A model generated the notes under the pieces. That model ran no database searches. It was not told the DNA's origin and saw nothing but the letters and a program-made list of their open reading frames with translations. A stretch of DNA of 64,000 nucleotides from positions 34,499,501 through 34,563,500 of the forward strand of contig NC_079878.1 of the NCBI RefSeq assembly GCF_029227915.1, given 5' to 3'. Shown here one piece after another: positions 1-13,128 of this stretch. The translations under genes were made by a program, and so were the position numbers. This DNA is from Hydractinia symbiolongicarpus. Its lineage: Eukaryota; Cnidaria; Hydrozoa; Anthoathecata; Hydractiniidae. Every line of letters starts with the position of its first letter. Positions within the stretch are counted from its first letter, which is position 1.

Positions 1-161
1 ACATGTCAAATTAAGAAGAATGTTATTTCTTGGAGTCCAAATCTCTCATTTATCACATTTATCAGGTCACAGTCCAAAGTTAGTTCAATTAAGTCCCACC
101 GTCAATCGTTTCACTGTTAAAAGAGATGCAACCTAGTAATATCAGATAAATATCACTAAAT

Positions 162-181
162 ACATGTTAGAACGAACATGT
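162..181. repeat. Perfect 7-bp dyad in a monomer subfamily
   Basis: ACATGTT, six bases, then AACATGT: a perfect inverted repeat with loop AGAACG. The same version recurs at 1,654-1,673, 2,027-2,046 and in units near 2.77, 3.15, 4.64 and 5.01 kb. Most other monomers have AATATGT in the right half and a different loop (GGTACG or GCTACG), leaving one mismatch. It could form a small hairpin or bind a dimeric protein; neither is shown. Confidence 0.7.
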
Positions 182-561
182 GACCCAACCGTTGTAACAC
201 AAACGGACTGACACTGTTAGAAAGTCAATGAAATGTGGTTTTTGAAACTGTCGGTATTTTTTCAGCGCGCGAAAGCGGATAGGATTGGTCCCACAGTAAA
301 GAATGATTAATTTGAATAAATTTTTAAATGAAGCGCTACAACAGCGCCCAGTGTAATCGCTGAGTTCCGGCAATCACGTCAAATTAAGAAGAATGTTATT
401 TCTTGGATTCCAATTGTCTCATTTATCACATTTATCAGGTCACAGTCCAAAGTTAGTTCAATTAAGTCCCACAGTCAATCGTTTCATTCTTAAAAGCGAT
501 GCAACCTTGTAATATCACATAAATATCGCTAAATACATGTTGGTACGAATATGTAACCCAA

Positions 562-591
562 CCGTTGTAACTCAAACGGACTGACACCGTT
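562..591. repeat. Overlapping inverted repeats CCGTT / AACGG / CCGTT (example copy)
   Basis: CCGTT at 562-566, AACGG at 575-579 and CCGTT at 587-591. The central AACGG can pair with either neighbour, giving two mutually exclusive five-base-pair hairpins with loops of 8 and 7 bases. The motif is present in many monomers. In the second family the left arm is CTGTT, so only the right hairpin stays fully paired. Several higher-order-repeat junctions map in or next to this segment of the monomer. Confidence 0.6.
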
Positions 592-705
592 AGAAAGACA
601 ATGAAATGTAGTTTTTGAAACTGTCGCTATCTCTTCAGCCCGCGATAACGGCTAGGATTGGTTCCACAGTAAAAAATGACTTATGAATCTAAATTTTTAA
701 ATGAA

Positions 706-720
706 GCGCTACCACAGCGC
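706..720. repeat. GCGCT-ACCAC-AGCGC hairpin (example copy)
   Basis: A five-base-pair all-canonical stem with a five-base loop, present near the end of most monomers. It borders the A/T-rich segment of the unit. Families vary in it: GTGCT breaks a pair in many 24-44 kb units, GCTGCC changes the loop in the 15-19 kb family, and CCCT / AGGG keeps pairing through a double change in a few units. Confidence 0.6.
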
Positions 721-2123
721 CCAGTGTAATCGCTGAGTTCCGGCAATCACGTCAAATTAAGAAGAATGTTATTTCTTGAAGCCCAATTGTCTCATTTATC
801 ACATTTATCAGGTCACAGTCCAAAGTTAGTTCAATTAAGTCCTACAGTCAATCGTTTCACTGTTAAAAGAGATGCAACCTAGTATTATCAGATAAATATC
901 GCTAAATACATGTTGCTACGAATATGTGACCCAACCGTTGTAACTCAAACGGACTGACACCGTTAGAAAGACAATGAAATGTAGTTTTTGAAACTGTCGG
1001 TATTTCTTCAGCGCGCGATAACGGATAGGATTGGTTCCACAGTAAAGAATGATTTATTTAAATAAATTTTTAAATGAAGCGCTACAACAGCGCCCAGTGT
1101 AATCGCTGAGTTCCGGCAATCACGTCAAGGTAAGAAGAATGTTATTTCTTGGAGTCCAATTGTCTCATTTATCACATTTATCAGGTCACAGTCCAAAGTT
1201 AGTTCAATTAAGTCCCACAGTCAATCGTTTCACTGTTAAAAGATATGCAACCTAGTAATATCAGATAAATATCGCTAAATACATGTTGCTACGAATATGT
1301 GACCCAACCGTTGTAACTCAAACGGACTGACACCGTTAGAAAGACAATGAAATGTAGTTTTTGAAACTGTCGCTATTTCTCCAGCGCGCAATAACGGCTA
1401 GGATTGGTCCCGCAGTAAAAAATGACTTATGAATCTAAATTTTTATATGAAGCGCTACCACAGCGCCCAGTGTAATCGCTGAGTTCCGGCAAACATGTCA
1501 AATTAAGAAGAATGTTATTTCTTGGAGTCCAATTTTCTCATTTATCACATTTATCAGGTCACAGTCCAAAGTTAGTTCAATTAAGTCCCACAGGCAATCG
1601 TTTCACTGTTAAAAGAGATGCAACCTAGTAATATCAGATAAATATCACTAAATACATGTTAGAACGAACATGTGACCCAACCGTTGTAACTCAAACGGAC
1701 TGACACTGTTAGAAAGTCAATGAAATGTGGTTTTTGAAACTGTCGGTATTTTTTTAGCGCGCGAAAGCGGATAGGATTGGTCCCACAGTAAAGAATGATT
1801 TATTTATCTAAATTTGTAAATGAAGCGCTACCACAGCGCCCAGTGTAATCGCTGAGTTCCGGCAATCACGTCAAATTAAAAAGAATGTTATTTCTTGGAG
1901 TCCAATTTTCTCATTTATCACATTTATCAGGTCACAGTCCAAAGTTAGTTCAATTAAGTCCAACAGTCAATCGTTTCACTGTTAAAAGCGATGCAACCTA
2001 GTAATATCAGATAAATATCGCTAAATACATGTTAGAACGAACATGTGACCCAACCGTTGTAACTCAAACGGACTGACACTGTTAGAAAGTCAATGAAATG
2101 TGGTTTTTGAAACTGTCGGTATT

Positions 2124-5100
2124 TTTTCAGCGCGCGAAAGCGGATAGGATTGGTCCCACAGTAAAGAATGATTTATTTATCTAAACTTGTAAATGAAGCG
2201 CTACCACAGCGCCCAGTGTAATCGCTGAGTTCCGGCAATCACGTCAAATTAAAAAGAATGTTATTTCTTGGAGTCCAATTTTCTCATTTATCACATTTAT
2301 CAGGTCACAGTCCAAAGTTAGTTCAATTAAGTCCCACAGTCAAACGTTTCACTGTTAAAAGATATGGAACCTAGTAATATCAGATAAATATCGCTAAATA
2401 CATGTTGCTACGAATATGTGACCCAACCGTTGTAACTCAAACGGACTGACACTGTTAGAAAGTCAATGAAATGTAGTTTTTGAAACTGTCGCTATTTCTT
2501 CAGCGCGCAATAACGGCTAGGATTGTTCCCACAGTAAAAAATGACTTATGAATCTAAATTTTTAAATGAAGCGCTACCACAGCGCCCAGTGTAATCGCTG
2601 AGTTCCGGCAATCATGTCAAATTAAGAAGAATGTTATTTCTCGGAGTCCAATTTTCTCATTTATCACATTTATCAGGTCACAGTCCAAAGTTAGTTCAAT
2701 TAAGTCCCACCGTCAATCGTTTCACTGTTAAAAGAGATGCAACCTAGTAATATCAGATAAATATCGCTAAATACATGTTAGAACGAACATGTGACCCAAC
2801 CGTTGTAACTCAAACGGCCTGACACTGTTAGAAAGTCAATGAAATGTGGTTTTTGAAACTGTCGGTATTTTTTCAGCGCGCGAAAGCGGATAGGATTGAT
2901 CCCACAGTAAAGAATGATTTATTTATCTAAATTTGTAAATGAAGCGCTACGACAGCGCCCAGTGAAATCGCTGAGTTCCGGCAATCACGTCAAATTAAAA
3001 AGAATGTTATTTCTTGGAGTCCAATTTTCTCATTTATCACATTTATCAGGTCACAGTCCAAAGATAGTTCAATTAACTCCCACAGTCAATCGTTTCACTG
3101 TTAAAAGAGATGCAACCTAGTAATATCAGATAAATATCGCTAAATACATGTTAGAACGAACATGTGACCCAACCGTTGAAACTCAAACGGACTGACACTG
3201 TTAGAAAGTCAATGAAATGTGGTTTTTGAAACTGTCGGTATTTTTTCAGCGCGCGAAAGCGGATAGGATTGGTCCCACAGTAAAGAATGATTTATTTATT
3301 TAAATTTGTAAATAAAGCGCTACCACAGCGCCCAGTGTAATCGCTGAGTTCCGGCAATCACGTCAAATTAAAAAGAATGTTATTTCTTGGAGTCCAATTT
3401 TCTCATTTATCACATTTATCAGGTCACAGTCCAAAGTTAGTTCAATTAAGTCCCACAGTCAATCGTTTCACTGTTAAAAGCGATGCAACCTAGTAATATC
3501 AGATAAATATCGCTAAATACATGTTTGTACGAATATGTGACCCAACCGTTGTAACTCAAACGGACTGAAACCGTTAGAAAGTCAATGAAGTGTAGTTTTT
3601 GAAACTGTCGCTATTTCTTCAGCGCGCGATAACGGATAGGATTACTCCCAAAGTAAAAAAAGACTTATTAATCTAAATTTTTAGGTGAAGCGCTACCACA
3701 GCGCCCAGTGTAATCACTGAGTTCCGGCAATCATGTCAAATTAAGACGAATGTTATTTCTTGGACCCAATTTTCTCATTTATCACAATTATCAGGTCACA
3801 GTGCAGAGTTAGTTCAATTAAGTCCCACAGTCAATCGTTTCACTGTTAAAAGCGATGCAACCTAGTAATATCATATAGACATCGCTAAATACATGTTGGT
3901 ACGAATATGTGACCCAACCGTTAAAACTCAAACGGACTGACACCTTTAGAAAGTCAGTGAAATGTAGTATTTCAAACTGTCTCTATTTCTTCAGCGCGCG
4001 AAAGCGGATAGGATTGGTCCCACAGTAAAGAATGATTTATTTATCTAAATTTGTAAATGAAGCGCTACCACAGCGCCCAGTGTAATCGCTGAGTTCCGGC
4101 AATCACGTCAAATTAAAAAGAATGTTATTTCTTGGATCCAATTTTCTCATTTATCACATTTATCAGGTCACAGTCCAAAGTTAGTTCAATTAAGTCCCAC
4201 AGTCAAACGTTTCACTGTTAAAAGATATGGAACCTAGTAATATCAGATAAATATCGCTAAATACATGTTGCTACGAATATGTGACCCAACCGTTGTAACT
4301 CAAACGGACTGACACTGTTAGAAAGTCAATGAAATGTAGTTTTTGAAACTGACGCTATTTCTTCAGCGCGCAATAACGGCTAGGATTGGTCCCACAGTAA
4401 AAAATGACTTATGAATCTAAATTTTTAAATGAAGCGCTACCACAGCGCCCAGTGTAATCGCTGAGTTCCGGCAATCATGTCAAATTAAGAAGAATGTTAT
4501 TTCTCGGAGTCCAATTTTCTCATTTATCACATTTATCAGGTCACAGTCCAAAGTTAGTTCAATTAAGTCCCACCGTCAATCGTTTCACTGTTAAAAGAGA
4601 TGCAACCTAGTAATATCAGATAAATATCGCTAAATACATGTTAGAACGAACATGTGACCCAACCGTTGTAACTCAAACGGCCTGACACTGTTAGAAAGTC
4701 AATGAAATGTGGTTTTTGAAACTGTCGGTATTTTTTCAGCGCGCGAAAGCGGATAGGATTGGTCCCACAGTAAAGAATGATTTATTTATCTAAATTTGTA
4801 AATGAAGCGCTACGACAGCGCCCAGTGAAATCGCTGAGTTCCGGCAATCACGTCAAATTAAAAAGAATGTTATTTCTTGGAGTCCAATTTTCTCATTTAT
4901 CACATTTATCAGGTCACAGTCCAAAGATAGTTCAATTAACTCCCACAGTCAATCGTTTCACTGTTAAAAGAGATGCAACCTAGTAATATCAGATAAATAT
5001 CGCTAAATACATGTTAGAACGAACATGTGACCCAACCGTTGAAACTCAAACGGACTGACACTGTTAGAAAGTCAATGAAATGTGGTTTTTGAAACTGTCG

Positions 5101-5849
5101 GTATTTTTTCAGCGCGCGAAAGCGGATAGGATTGGTCCCACAGTAAAGAATGATTTATTTATTTAAATTTGTAAATAAAGCGCTACCACAGCGCCCAGTG
5201 TAATCGCTGAGTTCCGGCAATCACGTCAAATTAAAAAGAATGTTATTTCTTGGAGTCCAATTTTCTCATTTATCACATTTATCAGGTCACAGTCCAAAGT
5301 TAGTTCAATTAAGTCCCACAGTCAATCGTTTCACTGTTAAAAGCGATGCAACCTAGTAATATCAGATAAATATCGCTAAATACATGTTTGTACGAATATG
5401 TGACCCAACCGTTGTAACTCAAACGGACTGAAACCGTTAGAAAGTCAATGAAATGTAGTTTTTGAAACTGTCGCTATTTCTTCAGCGCGCGATAACGGAT
5501 AGGATTACTCCCACAGTAAAAAAAGACTTATTAATCTAAATTTTTAGGTGAAGCGCTACCACAGCGCCCAGTGTAATCACTGAGTTCCGGCAATCATGTC
5601 AAATTAAGACGAATGTTATTTCTTGGACCCAATTTTCTCATTTATCACAATTATCAGGTCACAGTGCAGAGTTAGTTCAATTAAGTCCCACAGTCAATCG
5701 TTTCACTGTTAAAAGCGATGCAACCTAGTAATATCATATAGACATCGCTAAATACATGTTGGTACGAATATGTGACCCAACCGTTAAAACTCAAACGGAC
5801 TGACACCTTTAGAAAGTCAGTGAAATGTAGTATTTCAAACTGTCGCTAT
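2124..5849. repeat. 5-mer higher-order repeat, 1,863 bp, two copies
   Basis: About 2,124-3,986 and 3,987-5,849 are nearly identical copies at a spacing of 1,863 bp (five monomers). Rare variants recur at that spacing: AGATATGGAACC, TTCTCGGAGTCC, AGTGAAATCGCTG, AGATAGTTCAATTAACTCC and the TCATATAGACATCGC unit. Few differences separate the copies, for example GGAGTCC in the first against GGATCC in the second (near 4,134), and GATTGATCCC against GATTGGTCCC. Beyond 5,849 the last monomer type is repeated once more (about 5,950-6,220), and the GGATCC variant returns at 6,369 (six monomers away), so the end is a mosaic. Confidence 0.85.
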
Positions 5850-7329
5850 TTCTTCAGCGCGCGATAACGGATAGGATTACTCCCACAGTAAAAAAAGACT
5901 TATTAATCTAAATTTTTAGGTGAAGCGCTACCACAGCGCCCAGTGTAATCACTGAGTTCCGGCAATCATGTCAAATTAAGACGAATGTTATTTCTTGGAC
6001 CCAATTTTCTCATTTATCACAATTATCAGGTCACAGTGCAGAGTTAGTTCAATTAAGTCCCACAGTCAATCGTTTCACTGTTAAAAGCGATGCAACCTAG
6101 TAATATCATATAGACATCGCTAAATACATGTTGGTACGAATATGTGACCCAACCGTTAAAACTCAAACGGACTGACACCTTTAGAAAGTCAGTGAAATGT
6201 AGTATTTCAAACTGTCTCTATTTCTTCAGCGCGCGAAAGCGGATAGGATTGGTCCCACAGTAAAGAATGATTTATTTATCTAAATTTGTAAATGAAGCGC
6301 TACCACAGCGCCCAGTGTAATCGCTGAGTTCCGGCAATCACGTCAAATTAAAAAGAATGTTATTTCTTGGATCCAATTTTCTCATTTATCACATTTATCA
6401 GGTCACAGTCCAAAGTTAGTTCAATTAAGTCCCACAGTCAATCGTTTCACTGTTAAAAGCGATGCAACCTAGTAATATCAGATAAATATCGCTAAATACA
6501 TGTTTGTACGAATATGTGACCCAACCGTTGTAATTCAAACGGACTGAAACCGTTACAAAGTCAATGAAATGTAGTTTTTGAAACTGTCGCTATTTCTTCA
6601 GCGCGCGATAACGGATAGGATTAGTCCCACAGTAAAAAAAGACTTATTAATCTAAATTTTTAAGTGAAGCGCTACCACAGCGCCCAGTGTAATCACTGAG
6701 TTCCGGCAATCATGTCAAATTAAGACGAATGTTATTTCTTGGACCCAATTTTCTCATTTATCACAATTATCAGGTCACAGTGCAGAGTTAGTTCAATTAA
6801 GTCCCACAGTCAATCGTTTCACTGTTAAAAGCGATGCAACCTAGTAATATCATATAGACATCGCTAAATACATGTTGGTACGAATATGTGACCCAACCGT
6901 TAAAACTCAAACGGAGTGACACCTTTAGAAAGTCAGTGAAATGTAGTATTTGAAACTGTCTCTATTTCTTCAGCGCGCGATAACTGCTAGGATTGGTCCC
7001 ACAGCAAAAAATGACTTATTAATTTAAATTTTTTAATGAATCGATCCCACAGCACCCAGTGTAATCGCTGAGTTCCGGCAATCATGTCAAATTAAGAAGA
7101 ATGTTATTTCTTGGACTCCAATTTTCTCATTTATCACATTTATCAGGTGACAGTCCAAAGTTAGTTCAATTAAGTCCCACAGTCAATCGTTTCACTGTTA
7201 AAAGAGATGCAACCTAGTAATATCAGATAAATATTGCTAAATAGATGTTGGTACGAATATGTGACCCAACCGTTAAAACTCAAACGGCCTGACACCGATA
7301 GAAAGTCAGTAAAATGTAGCATTTGAAAC

Positions 7330-7740
7330 TGTCTCTATTTCTTCAGCGTGCACTAACGGCTAGGATTGGTCTTACAGTAGAAAATTACTTTTTTATCTTA
7401 GTTTTTAATTGAAGCGCTATTACAGCGCCCAGTGTAATCGCTGAGGTTCTGCAATCATTTCAAATTAAGAAGAATGTTTTTTCTAGGAGTCCAATTGTCT
7501 CAGTTTCCCATTTATAAGGTCACAGTCCATAATCAGTTTAATTAAGTTCCACAGTCGATCGCCTCACTGTTAACAGCCATACAAAATAGTAATATCAGGA
7601 AAATATTGCTAAACACATGTTGGCACAAATATGTGACCCAACCGTTAAAACTCAAACGGACTGACACCTTTACAAAGTCAGTGAAATGTAGTATCTGAAA
7701 TTGTCTCTATTTCTTCAGCGCACGATAACGGCTAGGATTG
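7330..7740. repeat. Strongly diverged monomer
   Basis: This unit departs from its neighbours at many scattered sites: GTCTTACAGTAG for GTCCCACAGTAA, GCTATTACAGCGCC, GAGGTTCTGC for GAGTTCCGGC, CAGTTTCCCATTTATAAGG, and CAGTCGATCGCCTCACTG. It still lines up over the full monomer, so it is a decayed copy and not an insertion. It lies near the boundary between the 5/6-mer and 3-mer organised segments, as expected for a unit outside active homogenisation. Confidence 0.7.
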
Positions 7741-8229
7741 GTCCCACAATAAAAAATGACTTATTAATCTAAATTTTTAAATGAATCCCTACCACAGGGC
7801 CAAGTCTAATCGCTGAGTTCCGGCAATCATGTCAAATAAAAAAGAATGTTATTTCTTGGAGTCCAATTTTCTCATTTATCACATTTATGAGGTCACAGTC
7901 CAAAGTTAGTTCAATTAAGTCCCACAGTCAATCGTTTCACTGTTAAAAGCGATGCAACCTAGTAATATCAGATAAATATCGCTAAATACATGTTTGTACG
8001 AATATGTGACCCAACCGTTGTAACTCAAACGGACTGAAACCGTTAGAAAGTCAATGAAATGTAGTTTTTGAAACTGTCGCTATTTCTTCAGCCCGCGATA
8101 ATGGATAGGATTGGTCCCACAGTAAAAGACTTATTTATTTAAATTTTTAAGTGAAGCGCTACCACAGCGCCCAGTGTAATCACTGAGTTCCGGCAATCAT
8201 GTCAAATTAAGACGAATGTTATTTCTTGG

Positions 8230-10464
8230 ACCCAATTTTCTCATTTATCACATTTATCAGGTCACAGTGCAAAGTTAGTTCAATTAAGTCCCACAGTCAA
8301 TCGTTTCACTGTTAAAAGCGATGCAACCTAGTAATATCATATAGACATCGCTAAATACATGTTGGTACGAATATGTGACCCAAATGTTAAAACTCAAACG
8401 AACTGACATTGTTTGAAAGTCAATGAAATGTGGTTTTTGAAACTGTCGGTATTTCTTCAGCGCGCGATAACGGATGGGATTGGTCCCACAGTAAAGAATG
8501 ATTTATTTATCTAAATTTTTAAATGAATCGCTTCCACAGCGCCCAGTGTAATCGCTGAGTTCCGGCAATCATGTCAAATTAAGAAGAATGTTATTTCTTG
8601 GACTCCAATTTTCTCATTTATCACATTTATCAGGTCACAGTCCAAAGTTAGTTCAATTAAATCCCAACGTCAATCGTTTCACTGTTAAAAGAGATGCAAC
8701 CTAGTAATATCAGATAAATATCGCTAAATAGATGTTGGTGCAAATATGTGACTCAACCGTTGTAACTCAAACGGACTGACACCGTTAGAAAGTCAATGAA
8801 ATGTAGTTATTGAAACTGTCGGTATTTCTTCAGCGCGCGATAACGGATGGGATTGGTCCCACAGTAAAGAATGATTTATTTATCTAAATTTTTAAATGAA
8901 GCGCTACCACAGTGCCCAGTGTAACCGCTGAGTTCCGGCAATCACGTCAAATTAAGAAAAATGTTATTTCTTGGAGTCCAATTTACTCATTTATCACATT
9001 TATCAGGTCACAGTCCAAGGTTAGTTCTATTAAGTCCCACAGTCAATCGTTTCACTGTTAAAAGCGATGCAACCTAGTAATATCAGATAAATATCGCTAA
9101 ATACATGTTGCTACGAATATGTGACCCAACCGTTGAAACTCAAACGGACTGACACCGATAGAAATTCAATGAAATGTAATTTTTGAAACAGTCGCTATTT
9201 CTTCAGCGCGCGATAACTGCTAGGATTGGTCCCACAGTAAAAAATGACTTGTTAATCTAAATTTTTAAATGAATCCCTACCACAGGGCCAAGTGTAATCG
9301 CTGAGTTCCGGCAATCATGTCAAATAAAGAAGAATGTTATTTCTTGGAGTCCAATTTTCTCATTTATCACATTTATCAGGTCACAGTCCAAAGTTAGTTC
9401 AATTAAGTCCCACAGTCAATCGTTTCACTGTTAAAAGCGATGCAACCTAGTAATATCATATAGACATCGCTAAATACATGTTGGTACGAATATGTGACCC
9501 AACCGTTAAAACTCAAACGGACTGACACTGTTTGAAAGTCAATGAAATGTGGTTTTTGAAACTGCCGGTATTTCTTCAGCGCGCGATAACGGAAGGGATT
9601 GGTCCCACAGTAAAGAATGATTTATTTATCTAAATTTTTAAATGAATCGCTCCCACAGCGCCCAGTGTAATCGCTGAGTTCCGGCAATCATGTCAAATTA
9701 AGAAGAATGTTATTTCTTGGACTCCAATTTTCTCATTTATCACATTTATCAGGTCACAGTCCAAAGTTAGTTCAATTAAGTCCCACCGTCAATCGTTTCA
9801 CTGTTAAAAGAGATGCAAACTAGTAATATCAGATAAATATCGCTAAATAGATGTTGGTACGAATATGTGACCCAACCGTTGTAACTCAAACGGACTGACA
9901 CCGTTAGAAAGTCAATGAAATGTAGTTTTTGAAACTGTCGGTATTTCTTCAGCGCGCGATAACGGATGGGAGTGGTCCCACAGTAAAGAATGATTTATTT
10001 ATCTAAATTTTTAAATGAAGCGCTACCACAGTGCCCAGTGTAACCGCTGAGTCCCGGCAATCATGTCAAATTAAGAAAAATGTTATTTCTTGGAGTCCAA
10101 TTTTCTCATTTATCACATTTATCAGGTCACAGTCCAAAGTTAGTTCAATTAAGTCCCACAGTCAATCGTTTCACTGTTAAAAGCGATGCAACCTAGTAAT
10201 ATCAGATAAATATCGCTAAATACATGTTGCTACGAATATGTGACTCAACCGTTGAAACTCAAACGGACTGACACCGTTAGAAATTCAATGAAATGTAATT
10301 TTTGAAACAGTCGCTATTTCTTCAGCGCGCGATAACTGCTAGGATTGGTCCCACAGTAAAAAATGACTTATTAATCTAAATTTTTAAATGAATCCCTACC
10401 ACAGGGCCAAGTGTAATCGCTGAGTTCCGGCAATCATGTCAAATAAAGAAGAATGTTATTTCTT
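8230..10464. repeat. 3-mer higher-order repeat, about 1,119 bp, two copies
   Basis: About 8,230-9,345 and 9,349-10,464 repeat at three-monomer spacing. Shared rare variants are TCATATAGACATCGC, ACTGTTTGAAAGTC, TCGCTCCCACAGCGCC or TCGCTTCCACAG, GACTCCAATTTTC (8,601 and 9,720), GTGCCCAGTGTAACCGC, and TCCCTACCACAGGGCC. Part of the unit appears again at about 11,300-11,600. Edges are approximate because flanking units belong to the same family. Confidence 0.7.
10394..10406. repeat. CCCT-ACCAC-AGGG hairpin variant
   Basis: In place of the usual GCGCT-ACCAC-AGCGC, this unit has TCCCT-ACCAC-AGGGC. The middle G:C pair has become C:G by changes on both arms, while the outermost pair is lost. The same variant is in units near 7,790, 9,270 and 10,770, so it probably arose once and spread. 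Confidence 0.65.
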
Positions 10465-13128
10465 GGAGTCCAATTTTCTCATTTATCACATTTATCACGT
10501 CACAGTCCAAAGTTACTTTAATTAAGTCCCACAGTCAATCGTTTCACTGTTAAAAGCGATGCAACCTAGTAATATCAGATAAATATCGCTAAATACATGT
10601 TTGTACGAATATGTGACCCAACCGTTGTAACTCAAACGGACTGAAACCGTTAGAAAGTCAATGAAAAGTAGTTTTTGAAACTGTCGCTATTTCTTCAGCC
10701 CGCGATAACGGATAGGATGGGTCCCACAGTAAAAAATGACTTATTAATCTAAATTTTTAAATGAATCCCTACCACAGGGCCAAGTGTAATCACTGAGTTC
10801 CGGCAATCATGTCAAATAAAGAAGAATGTTATTTCTTGGAGTCCAATTTTCTCATTTATCACATTTATCAGGTCACAGTCCAAAGTTAGTTCAATTAAGT
10901 CCCACAGTCAATCGTTTCACTGTTAAAAGCGATGCAACCTAGTAATATCAGATAAATATCGCTAAATACATGTTTGTACGAATATGTGACACAACCGTTG
11001 TAACTCAAACGGACTGAAACCGTTAGAAAGTCAATGAAATGTAGTTTTTGAAACTGTCGCTATTTCTTCAGCTCGCGATAACGGATAGGATTGGTCCCAC
11101 AGTAAAAAATGACTTATTAATCTAAATTTTTAAGTGAAGCGCTACCACAGCGCCCAGTGTAATCACTGAGTTCCGGCAATCAGGTCAAATTAAGACGAAT
11201 GTTATTTCTTGGACCCAATTTTTTCAATTATCACATTTATCAAGTCACTGTGCAAAGTTAGTTCAATTAAGTCCCACAGTCAATCGTTTCACTGTTAAAA
11301 GCGATGCAACCTAGTAATATCATATAGACATCGCTAAATACATGTTGGTACGAATATGTGACCCAACCATTAAAACTCAAACGGACTGACACTGTTTAAA
11401 AGTCAATGAAATGTGGTTTTTGAAACTGTCGGTATTTCTTCAGCGCGCGATAACGGATGGGATTGGTCCCACAGTAAAGAATGATTTATTTATCTAAATT
11501 TTTAAATGAATCGCTCCCACAGCGCCCAGTGTAATCGCTGAGTTCCGGCAATCATGTCAAATTAAGAAGAATGTTATTTCTCGGACTCCAATTTTCTCAT
11601 TTATCACAATTATCAGGTCACAGTCCAAAGTTAGTTCAATTGAGTCCCACAGTCAATCGTTTCACTGTTAAAAGCGATGCAACCTAGTAGTATCAGATAA
11701 ACATCGCTAAATACATGTTGGTACGAATATGTGACCCAACCGTTAAAACTCAAACGGACTGACACCGTTAGAAAGTCAGTAAAATGTAGCATTTGAAACT
11801 GTCTCTATTTCTTCAGCGTGCACCAACGGCTAGGATTGGTCCCACAGTAAAAAATTACTTATTAATCTCAATTTTTAAATGAAGCGCTACCGCATCGCCC
11901 AGTGTAATCGCTGAGTTCCGGCAATCACGTCAAATTAAGAAAAATGTTTTTTCTTGGAGTCCAATTGTCTCATTTGTCACATTTATCAGGTGACAGTCCA
12001 AAGTTAGTTCAACTAAGTCCCACAGTCAATCGTTTCATTGTTAAAAGCAATGAAACCTAGTAATATCAGAAAAATATCGATAAATACATGTTGGTACGAA
12101 TAGGTGACCCAACCGTTGTAACTCAAAGGAACTGAGACCGTTAGAAAATCAATGAAATGTAGTTTTTGAAACTGTCTCTATTTCTTCAGCGCGCGATAAC
12201 GGCTAGGATTGGTCCCACAGTAAAAATTGACTCATTAATCTCAATTTTTAAATGAAGCGCTACCACATCGCCCAGTGTAATCTCTGAGTTCCGGAATCAT
12301 GTCAAATTAAGAAGAATGTTATTTCTTGGAGTCCACTTTTCTCATTTATCACATTGATCAGGTCACAGTCCAAAGATAGTTCACTTAAGTCCCACAGTCA
12401 ATCGATTAACTGTTAAAAGCGATGCAACATAGTAATATCAGATAAATATCGCTAAATACATGCGGGTACGAATATGTGACCCAACCGTTGGAACTCAAAC
12501 GGACTGACGCATTTAGAAGGTCAATAAAATGTAGTATTTGAAACTGTCGCTATTTCTTCAGCGTGCGCTAACGGCTAGGATTGGCCCACAGTAAAAAATG
12601 CCTTTTTTATCTTAATTTTTAATTGAAGCGCTACCACAGCGCCCAGTGTAATCGCTGAGTTCCGGAATCATGTCAAATTAAGAAGAATGTTATTTCTTGG
12701 AGTCCAATTTTCTCATTTATCACATTGATCAGGTCACAGTCCAAAGTTAGTTCACTTAAGTCCCACAGTCAATCGATTCACTGTTAAAAGCGATGCAATC
12801 TAGTAATATCAGATAAATATCGCTAAATACATGTTGCTACGAATATATGACCCAACCGTTGCAACTCAAACGGACTGACGCCGTTAGAAAGTCAATGAAA
12901 TGTAGTTTTTGAAGCTGTCGCTATTTCTTCAGCGCGCGATAACGGCAAGGATTGGTCCCACAGTAAAGAATGACTTATTGATGTAAATTCTTAAATGAAG
13001 CGCTACCACAGCGCCCGGTGTAATGGCTGAGTTTCGGCAATCATGTCAAATTAAGAAGAATGTTATTTCCTGGAGTCCAATTGTCTCCTTTATCACATTT
13101 ATCAGGTCACAGTCCAAAGTTAGTTCAA

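Larger units (their letters stand above)
362..734. repeat. Representative satellite monomer (373 bp) with landmarks
   Basis: A unit used here as reference, starting at GAGTTCCGG. Counting from that start, the usual monomer holds: TTAA at 101-104 (the site the transposon used); GTCCCACAGT at 105-114 and again at 300-309; an imperfect dyad ACATGTT / AATATGT at 174-180 and 187-193; CCGTT at 201-205, AACGG at 214-218 and CCGTT at 226-230; alternating GCGCGCG at 277-283; an A/T-rich stretch at about 310-341; and a hairpin GCGCT-ACCAC-AGCGC at 345-359. G+C of a written-out consensus is 143 of 373. No significant ORF, no recognisable CENP-B box and no tRNA- or 5S-like promoter pair. Confidence 0.9.

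Noticed and set aside
167-373. 68-codon reverse-strand open frame at the left edge
   Set aside because: It crosses a monomer boundary in non-coding satellite and is not conserved in the next unit.
541-570. Pol III internal promoter (GGTACGAATATG resembling a B box)
   Set aside because: It matches the GGTTCGANTCC consensus only partly, and no convincing A box lies at the right distance.
362-734. CENP-B box in the monomer
   Set aside because: I looked for TTCG, four bases, A, two bases, CGGG on both strands of the usual monomer and found no match.
2914-3120. 68-codon open frame, identical to one at 4,777-4,983
   Set aside because: It spans satellite sequence, and the second copy is simply the next 1,863-bp HOR copy. 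Most other monomers have stops in this frame, with no sign of coding constraint.
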